Below, one piece after another: positions 52,515 to 61,096 of a DNA stretch of 64,000 nucleotides. The DNA lies in assembly GCF_018881505.1 (NCBI RefSeq), contig NZ_JACVQC010000001.1:1037927-1101926 (forward strand), read 5' to 3'. This DNA is from Polynucleobacter sp. UK-Mo-2m-Kol15. GTDB taxonomy: Bacteria > Pseudomonadota > Gammaproteobacteria > Burkholderiales > Burkholderiaceae. Position 1 is the stretch's first letter, and each line of letters opens with the position of its first letter. A program made the position numbers and the translations under genes. The notes beneath the pieces were generated by a model. That model worked only from the letters and a program-made list of their open reading frames with translations, was not told where the DNA came from and made no database searches.

Positions 52515-53624
52515 TTACTTCAGTGTAAATTTTTGAATTAGCGTCTCATTTACCTCAATACCAAGCCCAGGTTTTCTATCTAAAGTGAAGACCCCATTTA
52601 TGGTGGCGATTGGATGTTGGACAACATCTTCTGCCAAGTATTGATTTGTGACGCTGATACCCCAGTCAAGATTGGGTAATACCGCGCCAGTTTGGAATAA
52701 AGATGCCGCTGCAATACTAGATTCTGCAACCTTGCAAGCGAGGTTGACTGAGAGACCGATATTTTCGCAAAGTACTGCAGCATTGACTACCGAGCTGATG
52801 CCACCGAGTTTGATAATTTTTAAGTTTGCTCCCTCTATCGCCTTGGCATTACTGAGTGTGACTATATCTTCAACCGAGGTAATGGATTCATCTCCACATA
52901 GTGGCACGGAGATTCGGCTTGCTAGCTGAGCCATACCATTTAGGTTGCCGCTTCTTAATGGCTGTTCAAAAAATAGCAGGTTTACGCTCTCTGTTGCTTG
53001 GAAATAGGAAACGGTTTCGCTTGCCGTTAAGCCCATATTGGCATCTGCACATAAAATCGCTTTTGATCCTAGCTCTTTTCGCAAGCGTAGGGTATGAGCT
53101 ATGTCTTCTTCAATGGCTCGCGCACCAACTTTAATTTTAAAAAATTGGGTGCCCATTTTTTGTTTCGCTAGTGCATCGGCTATGTCTTGATCACTACTTC
53201 CACTTCCAAGCAGAGTCATAGGTGAGAATTGCTGTCGCCTTGCTCCCCCTATCAAGTCAAATACGGGTACATCCAGGTGTTTGCCGCAGAGATCTAGTAG
53301 GGCGCACTCAATTGCACATTTTGCTCCCGTATTACGATAAATTTCTGTTGAGACTTTCGCCATCAACTGAGCATGATTCAGCGCATCTTCATTGATCAGC
53401 AAAGGGGCAAGATAGTCTTCAACTGCTGCAAGCATTCCAGGCAGAAGATCGCCTGTCATAGTTGGAGCAGAGGCAGATTCACCCCATCCGACAAGTCCGT
53501 TCTGGGCTTCAATGCGAACAATTAAGTTGTAAGCTTTGGTAATCACGACGCCAGCCATATGCATCGGCTTTAAGAGTGGTAGGGCAACTGGAATTGCCTC
53601 AACTTTTTTAATAATTAGACTCAT
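52515..53624 (-). CDS. Enolase-superfamily muconate cycloisomerase / mandelate racemase-like enzyme
   Basis: A 369-residue protein of the MLE group. The capping domain is N-terminal. The barrel shows the catalytic Lys pair in FFKIKVGA (KxK), the metal ligands Asp in CADANMGLT, Glu in FFEQPL and Asp in CGDESIT, and a later Lys in NLKIIKLGGIS. This pattern fits muconate cycloisomerase, o-succinylbenzoate synthase or dipeptide epimerase groups. Its setting among acid-uptake and oxygenase genes favours cycloisomerisation or racemisation of an acid. It follows Bug gene 4 by 24 bases. Confidence 0.85.
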   Translation of the reverse strand: MSLIIKKVEAIPVALPLLKPMHMAGVVITKAYNLIVRIEAQNGLVGWGESASAPTMTGDLLPGMLAAVEDYLAPLLINEDALNHAQLMAKVSTEIYRNTGAKCAIECALLDLCGKHLDVPVFDLIGGARRQQFSPMTLLGSGSSDQDIADALAKQKMGTQFFKIKVGARAIEEDIAHTLRLRKELGSKAILCADANMGLTASETVSYFQATESVNLLFFEQPLRSGNLNGMAQLASRISVPLCGDESITSVEDIVTLSNAKAIEGANLKIIKLGGISSVVNAAVLCENIGLSVNLACKVAESSIAAASLFQTGAVLPNLDWGISVTNQYLAEDVVQHPIATINGVFTLDRKPGLGIEVNETLIQKFTLK

Positions 53625-53648
53625 GTTTTAGCTTGCTCTTAAAGTAAT

Positions 53649-54629
53649 TTACGGCTGAGCACGAATTTGTAACTCATTTGCTATATTCACCCAGCGATTA
53701 ATGTCTGCCTCTAAAAATAATTTAGCCTGACTAGGTGTTAATGGCATTCCGGTGGCTCCTACTCTTTGGAGGCCTGCTTGAAATTCAGGATCCTTAAGGG
53801 CTTGTAATATACTAGTGGACAATTTATTCAGGATGGCTGGCGGTAAATCTTTAGGCCCAAAAAGTCCATACCAAGATCCCATAACGAAATTTGTTCCGCT
53901 AGCTTCAGCAATGGTTGGAATCTCAGGCAAAGCTGGGGAGCGCTCTTTGCTGCCAATAGCAATACATTTTATTTTTCCCGCCTTCATATGTGGCATTGCG
54001 CTTGGTATCGAGTCATAAGTCATTGAAATCTGCCCACCCATGACATCAACCATTGCTGCTGGCAAACCTTTGTATGGGATGTGAGTAACATCAATCCCCA
54101 GCGTTTTCTTAAGGGCTTCAAACCCCAGATGCGGAGAGCTTCCAATACCGGATGATCCATGGGTCAGTTTTCCAGGATTTGCTTTTGCAAAACGCACTAG
54201 TTCTGCAATGGAGTTAATGCCTAATTGTGGATTTAAGCAAAGCAAGAAGGGCGCATCGCTAAAAATAGCAATCGTCGTAAAGTCTTTTATAGGGTGGTAA
54301 GGCAAGTTGGGGATGGTTGCAAAATTAGTAGAGTGAGTCCCAGTCGTGCCCAGTAGCAAGGTGTAGCCATCCGGCTTACTTTGAGCCACATATTGACTTC
54401 CGATTACTCCAGATGCTCCCAATTTATTCTCAACAATAAATGGTTGCTTCAGTATTTCACTGAGCTTTTGTGACATTACTCTGCCCATAAAATCAGCGCC
54501 ACCACCAGCAGTAAAAGTGACTATGACCTTTACTGGGCTTGATGGATAGTTTTCTTGTGCTAACGCCGGGCTCACATGGGTAAGGAGGGATACAAAAAAT
54601 AGGATGGTTAAACCAATTCTTCTCAGCAT
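53649..54629 (-). CDS. Bug-family tripartite tricarboxylate transporter substrate-binding protein (4)
   Basis: A 326-residue receptor and the first gene of the minus-strand catabolic operon. Signal peptide (GLTILFFVSLLTHVSPALAQ), then YPSSPVKVIVTFTAGGGADF, FIVENKLGASGVIGSQYV, KPDGYTLLLGTTG and HIPYKGLPAAMVDVMGGQIS. A GGGGA ribosome site lies upstream of the ATG. The divergent gap with the CobW gene carries the tandem LysR-type palindromes. Confidence 0.88.
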   Translation of the reverse strand: MLRRIGLTILFFVSLLTHVSPALAQENYPSSPVKVIVTFTAGGGADFMGRVMSQKLSEILKQPFIVENKLGASGVIGSQYVAQSKPDGYTLLLGTTGTHSTNFATIPNLPYHPIKDFTTIAIFSDAPFLLCLNPQLGINSIAELVRFAKANPGKLTHGSSGIGSSPHLGFEALKKTLGIDVTHIPYKGLPAAMVDVMGGQISMTYDSIPSAMPHMKAGKIKCIAIGSKERSPALPEIPTIAEASGTNFVMGSWYGLFGPKDLPPAILNKLSTSILQALKDPEFQAGLQRVGATGMPLTPSQAKLFLEADINRWVNIANELQIRAQP

Positions 54630-54710
54630 ATAGTTCCCCTTTTTTTGGTTGTTGGTACCAAATTAGTCCGATCTTAGTATTCACGCAAATGATATTTTTA
54701 GATATTTAAT

Positions 54711-54742
54711 ATAGATAGCATCTATTAATAGATATCATCTAT
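54711..54742. promoter_or_regulatory. Tandem operator: two ATAGAT-N3-ATCTAT palindromes
   Basis: Two perfect 15-base palindromes, ATAGAT-agc-ATCTAT (54711-54725) and ATAGAT-atc-ATCTAT (54728-54742), sit side by side with a 17-base period. They lie midway between the divergent starts at 54629 and 54802. Their likeness to the palindrome before lysR (ATAGAC-N3-GTCTAT) suggests one regulator binds all three. The surrounding region is very AT-rich, which is usual for divergent promoters. Confidence 0.65.
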
Positions 54743-54801
54743 CATTTATATAAATATATATCATTTGATCTATATATTTAGGAGGTATACATTCAGTACT
54801 C

Positions 54802-55992
54802 ATGTTTGATACCCAAGACCTCCAGTTCCCCCATGCTTCATCATCTGAGGCCAAGCCTTTGCCTGTAACTATTCTCACAGGTTTTTTGGGCAGTGGAAAA
54901 TCGACATTTCTAAATGCCCTATTGAGAAACCCAGATTTTCAAAAAACACTTGTCATAGTGAATGAGTTTGGTGAAATTGGCTTAGATCACCTGTTGATTG
55001 AAAGGCCTGAAGAAAACATAGTGTTGCTAGAGGGCGGGTGTCTTTGCTGTGAAGTACGCGGTGATTTAGTTCAAACTTTGGGCGATATTCATCAGCGTCG
55101 AAGCAGTGGTACCTTAGCTGAATTTGATCGCATTGTGATTGAGACAACGGGTTTATCAAATCCAGTACCCATTATTCAATCGATTCTTTGTGATTTTGAA
55201 TTGAGAGCTCATTATGAGCTTTGTAAGGTCATAACAATTGTTGACTCTAGAGAGATTCAATCGCAGATAGAGAAATTTACAGAGGCAGTAGAGCAGGTTG
55301 CTGTTGCAGATGTGTTACTGGTGAGTAAGACCGATCTTCAGGATCATCTACCAATGGATCAACTTGAGTCAATTTTGCGACCTGTAAACCCAGGCTCTCC
55401 AATCGTGATTAATAATCGCGGCGTTCTAAGTGATTTTAATTTAATTGAATTCTTGAAGGCAGAATCTAGTACGGAACATGATGCATTTATGGGCTGGCTC
55501 GATCGAGGTGAGAGCTTTATTCTCGCAAATCAATCTTCTCGCTCCCCAGATACAAATGTACGCTCCGCACTTCATCCCATGCATGGCAAGGGAATTTCTT
55601 TGTTCTCTGAGAGTAATCGAGTCCATACCTTCTCCCTTCGGCGTGATGGAGTGATTACCGGTAACAGTTTTGTAGTTTGGTTGAATCTATTGACAACGAT
55701 GAAGGGTGAAAATCTTCTTCGGCTGAAGGCTATTCTAAATGTTGAAGGAATGCCGGTAGCTCTTCATGGAACCCACACCATCATTCATGAGCCAATTCAG
55801 ATGTCTGAATGGCCAAGCTCTGATCACTCTTCAAGATTTGTGGTGATTGCCAATGGGCCCATACAAAAACAGTTTGAAAGATCACTTGAATTGCTGGATT
55901 TTAATGTTCAGACTCACAATGAAGTCTCTCTCATTAATCCAGACTCGTACCAGAATTTTTTAAAGCTAGCAGAATCATTTAGTCGTGTTTGA
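54802..55992 (+). CDS. CobW-family GTP-dependent metallochaperone
   Basis: A 396-residue P-loop GTPase of the COG0523 family. Walker A is GFLGSGKST (residues 27-35). The metal-binding CxCC is at residues 80-83 (GGCLCCEVRGD). The guanine motif is in VSKTDL. A CobW C-terminal domain runs from about 285 and includes LLRLKAILNVEGMPVALHGT. These proteins deliver zinc, cobalt or other metals to enzymes. It is the first gene of the plus-strand catabolic operon and is followed at once by a metal-dependent amidohydrolase, which is the natural client. No cobalamin biosynthesis genes are adjacent. Confidence 0.88.
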   Translation: MFDTQDLQFPHASSSEAKPLPVTILTGFLGSGKSTFLNALLRNPDFQKTLVIVNEFGEIGLDHLLIERPEENIVLLEGGCLCCEVRGDLVQTLGDIHQRRSSGTLAEFDRIVIETTGLSNPVPIIQSILCDFELRAHYELCKVITIVDSREIQSQIEKFTEAVEQVAVADVLLVSKTDLQDHLPMDQLESILRPVNPGSPIVINNRGVLSDFNLIEFLKAESSTEHDAFMGWLDRGESFILANQSSRSPDTNVRSALHPMHGKGISLFSESNRVHTFSLRRDGVITGNSFVVWLNLLTTMKGENLLRLKAILNVEGMPVALHGTHTIIHEPIQMSEWPSSDHSSRFVVIANGPIQKQFERSLELLDFNVQTHNEVSLINPDSYQNFLKLAESFSRV

Positions 55993-56018
55993 TATTTTTA
56001 TTTATTGGAGGAGTTAAA

Positions 56019-57380
56019 TTGGGCGAACTATATAAAAAATACATCCCACCAGAGCAAGAGGGTCCAGTTGTATACATCAAAGGCGCTCGCTTAATAGATG
56101 TGGTTAAAGCTAAGGTGATCGAGTCCCCAGTCATTGCAATACAAGGTAAGCGCATTGTCCAGGTCGGTACTGATAAAGAGATTCATATACCTGAGGGTGC
56201 GCAAGTGACGGATTGCAGTGGCCTGACTTTAATGCCCGGCATGATCGATAGTCATCTTCATACGATGATGTTCAATTGTTTAACTTTCCATAATTATCGA
56301 GTTTCTCAATGGGAGATTACGCCAGAGCTGCAGCAAATGTATGGCTTATTCCATGCTCAACTGTGTTTTGATATGGGTTTTACTACTCTACGTGACCTTG
56401 GCTTAGCATCAAGTCGCGGACTGATGACTGCCCACCTTTGTGCGGTTAGGGACTCAATTAATGCAGGCGTCCTAGAGGGGCCCCGAATGTTTATCGGTGG
56501 ATTTACTTCGATTACCGGCTCTCATTTAGATTTAATTAACCCGCGCGCAATGCAGCGATATGGTTTTCAGACTGCCGATGGCCCATGGGAACTTCGAAAG
56601 TTAGCGCGTCAAAATATGTTGGTGGGTTGTGATGTTGTTAAGACTTGTGCAACTGGTGGCGGAGGTACCGATAAGGAAGAACCAGATATTCGCAATATGA
56701 CGCAAGAGGAAATTGATGCGATTGTGGATGAGGCTCATGCTTTCCATAAGATTGCAGCTGTGCATTGCTTTACTCCTGCGGGGCAAAAAATGGCATTGAA
56801 TGCAGGGGCTGACACTATTGAACATATGGTGTTTTCTGATCAGGAGACAGCTGACCTTATCGCGGATTCTAATGTCTATATGACTCCAACTCTATTGCAT
56901 CGTACTGATCATGCAATTGAAATGAGGCGGATGCAAGGCACCTCTTTGTTTGTGATCAACAAAATGAAATCAATACAGTCCAGTTGTTTTGACACGTTCC
57001 AAAGAATGCATAAGACTGGCGTGAAAATTGCGATGGGGACAGACATGGGCTTTGATCCTGAAATGGGGACGAATGCAAAAGAGCTGTCTATTTATGTTGA
57101 TTTGGGCATGTCTACTATGGAGGCACTCCAGTCTGCAACCATTAACGGCGCTAATGCAATCAGAGCCTCTAAGGATTTAGGTAGCATTGAGGTTGGTAAG
57201 TATGCAGATATCCTAGCGATTAACGGCGACCCTACCAAGGATATTAATTGTCTTCAAGAGAAGAAAAATATTCAGATGGTCATGAAGGAGGGGCGAATTT
57301 ATGCCGATCGTCGAGAAGGAAAAAATAAAAATGTAGTGTCGGTCAATCCTGGTGAATGGAAGAAAATTGATTACCTATGA
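56019..57380 (+). CDS. Metal-dependent amidohydrolase family protein
   Basis: A 453-residue amidohydrolase of the imidazolonepropionase/prolidase-like group. The metal ligands are seen in order: His-x-His in MIDSHLHTMM, a Lys in DVVKTCATGGGG that may be carbamylated, His in AAVHCF, His in DTIEHMVF, and Asp in MGTDMGFDPE. It probably opens an amide, lactam or lactone. The TTG at 56019 is preferred because GGAGGAG lies five bases upstream. A TTG at 55989 in frame overlaps the CobW stop and lacks a site. The stop overlaps the SDR start by four bases. Confidence 0.87.
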   Translation: MGELYKKYIPPEQEGPVVYIKGARLIDVVKAKVIESPVIAIQGKRIVQVGTDKEIHIPEGAQVTDCSGLTLMPGMIDSHLHTMMFNCLTFHNYRVSQWEITPELQQMYGLFHAQLCFDMGFTTLRDLGLASSRGLMTAHLCAVRDSINAGVLEGPRMFIGGFTSITGSHLDLINPRAMQRYGFQTADGPWELRKLARQNMLVGCDVVKTCATGGGGTDKEEPDIRNMTQEEIDAIVDEAHAFHKIAAVHCFTPAGQKMALNAGADTIEHMVFSDQETADLIADSNVYMTPTLLHRTDHAIEMRRMQGTSLFVINKMKSIQSSCFDTFQRMHKTGVKIAMGTDMGFDPEMGTNAKELSIYVDLGMSTMEALQSATINGANAIRASKDLGSIEVGKYADILAINGDPTKDINCLQEKKNIQMVMKEGRIYADRREGKNKNVVSVNPGEWKKIDYL

Positions 57381-58135
57381 GCGTCCAAAATACCGATGAT
57401 TTTTTGACGATTGTTACAGGTGCTAGTTCGGGTCTTGGTGCAGCTACTGCTCATAAATTAGCGCTTGAGGGCCGGAGAGTGCTTACTTTACAAAGGCGCC
57501 CTCCTGAGAATTTAATGCGTGAAAGTTATCGTTACCCCATTGAGTTTATGGAGGTCGATTTGTATGATCAAGTTGCTATAGATCAGGTAACCCAGCTAAT
57601 TAATCAAAAGTATCAGGTCGGCTATTTGGTGAATAATGCCGGTGTTAATCGCCCGGGTAGTATCGAGGCAGTCACTGAAGATGATTTGGACGCCGTGTGG
57701 CAGCTCAATATTAAGGCTCCTATTCAGCTGATACAAGCTTTTTTACCGCAAATGAAAGCCAATCGCTTTGGAAGAATCGTCAACATTTCTTCAAGGGCTA
57801 TCTTAGGTAAAACAGAGCGCATTGCTTATGTATCTTCCAAAATGGGCGTAGTGGGTTTGACCTTAAGTCTTTCGCTAGAGCTTGCCCCTTTTGGAATTAC
57901 TGTTAACGTAATTGCGCCCGGACCTGTAGAGACTGAATTATTTACACGCGGACACCCTGTTGGTAGCGAAAGAAGGGCCTTTGTTATTGATAGCGTGCCC
58001 ATGAAGCGATTAGGAACGCCGGAGGATGTTGCAAGAGGCATCAGCTTCTTTCTATCTCCAGAAAATGGTTTTATCACAGGCCAGTTGCTGTATGTCTGCG
58101 GCGGCATTAGCGTCAGCGGCTCCGGAGGCTTATAA
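57377..58135 (+). CDS. Short-chain dehydrogenase/reductase
   Basis: A 252-residue classical SDR with TGASSGLGAATAHKL, the structural VNNAGVNRPG, Ser in NISSRAI and the catalytic YVSSK. The C-terminal FITGQLLYVCGG is typical. Substrate unknown. It overlaps the amidohydrolase by four bases (ATGA) and is followed after two bases by the Gfo/Idh gene, so the whole operon is tightly coupled. Confidence 0.9.
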   Translation: MSVQNTDDFLTIVTGASSGLGAATAHKLALEGRRVLTLQRRPPENLMRESYRYPIEFMEVDLYDQVAIDQVTQLINQKYQVGYLVNNAGVNRPGSIEAVTEDDLDAVWQLNIKAPIQLIQAFLPQMKANRFGRIVNISSRAILGKTERIAYVSSKMGVVGLTLSLSLELAPFGITVNVIAPGPVETELFTRGHPVGSERRAFVIDSVPMKRLGTPEDVARGISFFLSPENGFITGQLLYVCGGISVSGSGGL

Positions 58136-58137
58136 AG

Positions 58138-59193
58138 ATGATTAATTTAGGCATTATTGGCTTAGGAAAATGGGCTTCAGTGTTAGCAACGGCGAGCACC
58201 CATTCTTCAAAAATTCGTATTATTTCTGCATACTCAAGATCTCAAGAGACGCGAGAGAAATTCACAGCCAAACATCATATTCCGCATACCAATACTGTAG
58301 AGGAGTTGCTAGGTAACCCTGAAATTCAGGGCGTCATTTTGACGGTGCCCAATGAGCTACATTTTGAGTATGCGAAATTATGCGCTGAGCATGGCAAGCC
58401 TGTATATATTGAAAAGCCAATCACCAATAGTTTGGTTGAGGGAATCAAATTAAAAGAGATCTGTGATCGTCTCGGTGTGGGTGTATTTATTGGACATGTT
58501 GCAAAGTTATTGTCCGGCATTCAAATAATGTCTGAAGAGATTCAAAGTGGGAAGTTGGGTGAGTTGTGCTTAATTGAGGGAAATTTTTCCAATGAACGCG
58601 CCTTATCATTAACTTCAGATAACTGGCGCTGGTATCAATCTAAAGCGCCAGGCGGACCTTTAAGCCAAATTGCCATTCATATGTTTGATGTATTTCGCTT
58701 TTTGGGTGGTTCCGTCGCAGAAATTAGCGCAATGTCATCCAGGAAATCTCCAGTAGGAGCCGAAGTTGAGGATCAGTGGCTAGTTAATATGCAATTTGAG
58801 AGTGGCACTCTAGGATCGATTGCAAGCTCGTGGACGTCTCCCGGTGTTTTTGAGGTGAGGGTGGTTGGCACAAAAGGCTTAATGCACTATCGCTTGGATC
58901 AGACCAAATGGGGTGAGCCAGAGTTCCTCTACAAAGATGCAAGTTTGATTTTTCAGAAGGTCGGGGAGTCTTTTATGCATGCAGTTGAGTATCCCTTGCC
59001 TCCTGATAATATGTTTCAAAAAGAGTTAGAGTTGTTCGGTGAAATGATTTCTGGCCACAGTCAGCCACTCTTTGATGCAAGCTACGGTATAGAAATTTTG
59101 GGATTAGTGGAGGCAAGTAGGTTATCAGCAGCCCAAAATTGCGCTAAGATTAATTTAAAAAGTTTCCTCTCAAAGACAGAAGGTAGTAGATGA
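58138..59193 (+). CDS. Gfo/Idh/MocA-family oxidoreductase
   Basis: A 351-residue NAD(P)-dependent dehydrogenase. The Rossmann motif is LGIIGLGKWASVLATA, the family EKP motif is in PVYIEKPITNS, and the C-terminal alpha/beta domain carries GGPLSQIAIHMFDVFRFLG, with the His near the active site. Family members act on sugars, inositols and related polyols; here the acid-uptake setting suggests another substrate. It overlaps the aldolase start by four bases. Confidence 0.9.
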   Translation: MINLGIIGLGKWASVLATASTHSSKIRIISAYSRSQETREKFTAKHHIPHTNTVEELLGNPEIQGVILTVPNELHFEYAKLCAEHGKPVYIEKPITNSLVEGIKLKEICDRLGVGVFIGHVAKLLSGIQIMSEEIQSGKLGELCLIEGNFSNERALSLTSDNWRWYQSKAPGGPLSQIAIHMFDVFRFLGGSVAEISAMSSRKSPVGAEVEDQWLVNMQFESGTLGSIASSWTSPGVFEVRVVGTKGLMHYRLDQTKWGEPEFLYKDASLIFQKVGESFMHAVEYPLPPDNMFQKELELFGEMISGHSQPLFDASYGIEILGLVEASRLSAAQNCAKINLKSFLSKTEGSR

Positions 59194-59972
59194 CAATCCC
59201 AAACAGTACATTACAGACTGAAAATATCTTTAAAAATCGCCTTTTAAAAGGTGATATTTGCTATGGCGGTTGGTCTACCATGGGTTCAACCGTTGCTACA
59301 GAGCTTTTGGGTCTGAGTGGTTTTGATTGGGTCTTAATTGATGGTGAGCATGGTGCCAATGACTATCGAAGTTGTGTAGAACAGCTACTGGCTCTAAATG
59401 GTACTTCGGCTGCAGCCTTTATTAGGCCTGATGCTAATGATCCCGTGACTTTAAAGAGACTCTTGGATTTTGGTTTTTATAATTTTCTGATTCCCATGGT
59501 TGAAAGTGCTCAATCTGCTGAATCAGCAGTTAGGGCAACAAGATATCCCCCTGATGGTATCCGGGGCGTCTCAGTTTCAACTCGCAGCAATCGTTTTGGT
59601 TCTCAGCTCGACTATTTCAAGCAAATCAACCAATCTATTTGTATGATTGTGCAAATTGAGTCTCCTTTGGGCATACAAAATGTGAAAGAAATTACCGAGA
59701 CTCCGGGTGTTGATTGCGTCTTCATAGGCCCACAAGATATTGCTGCCTCACTAGGTTTTATAGCCAATCCAAGTGCTAAAGAAGTTCAGGATGTTATGAA
59801 AGATCTAGCGAAAAAAATCATTAGTTATGGAAAGCCTGTTGGCATCTTGGCTGCAAGTCAGGTTGATGCAAAGATTTATCGGGATTGGGGAATTCAATTC
59901 ATTGGGGTTGGGTCAGATCAGGCTTATATTAAAAAAAGTGCCGCTACTATTTTGAGTGATCTGAAAAGTTGA
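59190..59972 (+). CDS. HpcH/HpaI-family class II aldolase
   Basis: A 260-residue metal-dependent aldolase. Motifs are FDWVLIDGEHGANDYRS (catalytic His and a metal-adjacent Glu), the substrate loop FIRPDANDPVTLKRLLDFG, VQIESPLGIQNVKEI (metal Glu) and VFIGPQDIAASLG (metal Asp). Such enzymes cleave 4-hydroxy-2-oxo acids to pyruvate and an aldehyde, the usual last step of a catabolic pathway. Together with the SDR and Gfo/Idh enzymes it gives this operon a pyruvate exit. Confidence 0.9.
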   Translation: MTIPNSTLQTENIFKNRLLKGDICYGGWSTMGSTVATELLGLSGFDWVLIDGEHGANDYRSCVEQLLALNGTSAAAFIRPDANDPVTLKRLLDFGFYNFLIPMVESAQSAESAVRATRYPPDGIRGVSVSTRSNRFGSQLDYFKQINQSICMIVQIESPLGIQNVKEITETPGVDCVFIGPQDIAASLGFIANPSAKEVQDVMKDLAKKIISYGKPVGILAASQVDAKIYRDWGIQFIGVGSDQAYIKKSAATILSDLKS

Positions 59973-60017
59973 TAGTTGATGTTAAGCATAATTAAATAAG
60001 TATTTCTGGAGAAAAAA

Positions 60018-60998
60018 ATGAAAACTACGAATGTCTTAAAATTATTTCAAAGCTTGATTCTATGCATTACCTTCTTATTGCCGGGTGTAGCTTTCTCTCA
60101 GGCTTTTCCAAATAAGCCCGTTAAATTTGTGCTGACTTACCCACCTGGGGGTAGCTCAGATTCCATTGCAAGGGGAATTGCTGTTAGGTTAAGCAAAATT
60201 TGGGGGCAGCCTGTTGTTATTGACTACAAACCAGGTGCTAATGGAGCAATCGGCATGGATTATGTTTTGAGTCAGCCTGCTGATGGCTACACTATGGTGC
60301 TAGGAAATTTTGGGCCGTCTTTAGTTAATCCCTTGATTAGTAAAGTTAACTTCAATATGGAAAGGGATTTTGCTCCAATAGCGCTAACTACTGTTGCAAC
60401 TAGCGTATTAGTTGTTCCTGAGAATTCGCCATATAAAACACTCGCTGATCTTGTGGCAGCCGCAAAGAGCAAGCCCAATGGATTAACTTTTGCTACCAGT
60501 GGTTCTGGAAGCATTTCAGATATTTCCACCGAGTTGCTGATGAGGGAGGCGGGTATTAAGATGGTCAAAGTGCCATATAAAGGAACCGCTCCAGCCATCA
60601 ACGATATTCTTGGTAATCAAGTAGATTTGATGATTTCAGATGTAGCCCCTGTGACACAATTTATTAAGGCAGGTAAATTGAGAGCTTTGGCTGTTACTAG
60701 CCCTACTAGATCAAAATTCTTGTCGAATGTTCCTACATTTGTAGAGCAGGGATATCCAGGCGTTGTTACTTTAACTTGGTGGGGCATCTATGTGGCTGCT
60801 AAAACACCACAGGCTATTCAAGAGAAGTACTCTAAAGATCTTATTACCGTCATGAAGGATCCAGAGCTCAGAGATAATTTTGCCGGCTTTAGTGTGGAAG
60901 CAGCTTCCAGTACTCAAGAGGAATTCAAAGCCTTTTTGGCAAATGAAACTGCCAAATATAGCAAGCTAATCTCAGATAATAATATTAAGGGCAATTAA
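60018..60998 (+). CDS. Bug-family tripartite tricarboxylate transporter substrate-binding protein (5)
   Basis: A 326-residue receptor and the last gene of the plus-strand operon. Signal peptide (LILCITFLLPGVAFSQ), then FPNKPVKFVLTYPPGGSSDS, VVIDYKPGANGAIGMDYV, QPADGYTMVLGN and KVPYKGTAPAINDILGNQVD. A CTGGAG ribosome site precedes the ATG. The 45-base gap after the aldolase suggests co-transcription. Confidence 0.88.
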   Translation: MKTTNVLKLFQSLILCITFLLPGVAFSQAFPNKPVKFVLTYPPGGSSDSIARGIAVRLSKIWGQPVVIDYKPGANGAIGMDYVLSQPADGYTMVLGNFGPSLVNPLISKVNFNMERDFAPIALTTVATSVLVVPENSPYKTLADLVAAAKSKPNGLTFATSGSGSISDISTELLMREAGIKMVKVPYKGTAPAINDILGNQVDLMISDVAPVTQFIKAGKLRALAVTSPTRSKFLSNVPTFVEQGYPGVVTLTWWGIYVAAKTPQAIQEKYSKDLITVMKDPELRDNFAGFSVEAASSTQEEFKAFLANETAKYSKLISDNNIKGN

Positions 60999-61043
60999 TT
61001 TTTTTGTATTTGCCGCAGTAATTTCAATACTAAATACCGGTAA

Positions 61044-61080
61044 GCTTGCTCTGTTTTCTAGTATAGATTTCAGAGCAAGC
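61044..61080. terminator. Strong inverted repeat between converging genes
   Basis: GCTTGCTCTG (61044-61053) and CAGAGCAAGC (61071-61080) form a perfect ten-base stem with a 17-base loop; TACC and GGTA can extend it outward after a short bulge. It lies between the converging Bug gene and the VWA gene and probably ends both, although no clear T-run follows on the plus strand. Confidence 0.5.
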
Positions 61081-61096
61081 GGGTATCCTAGCTAAC

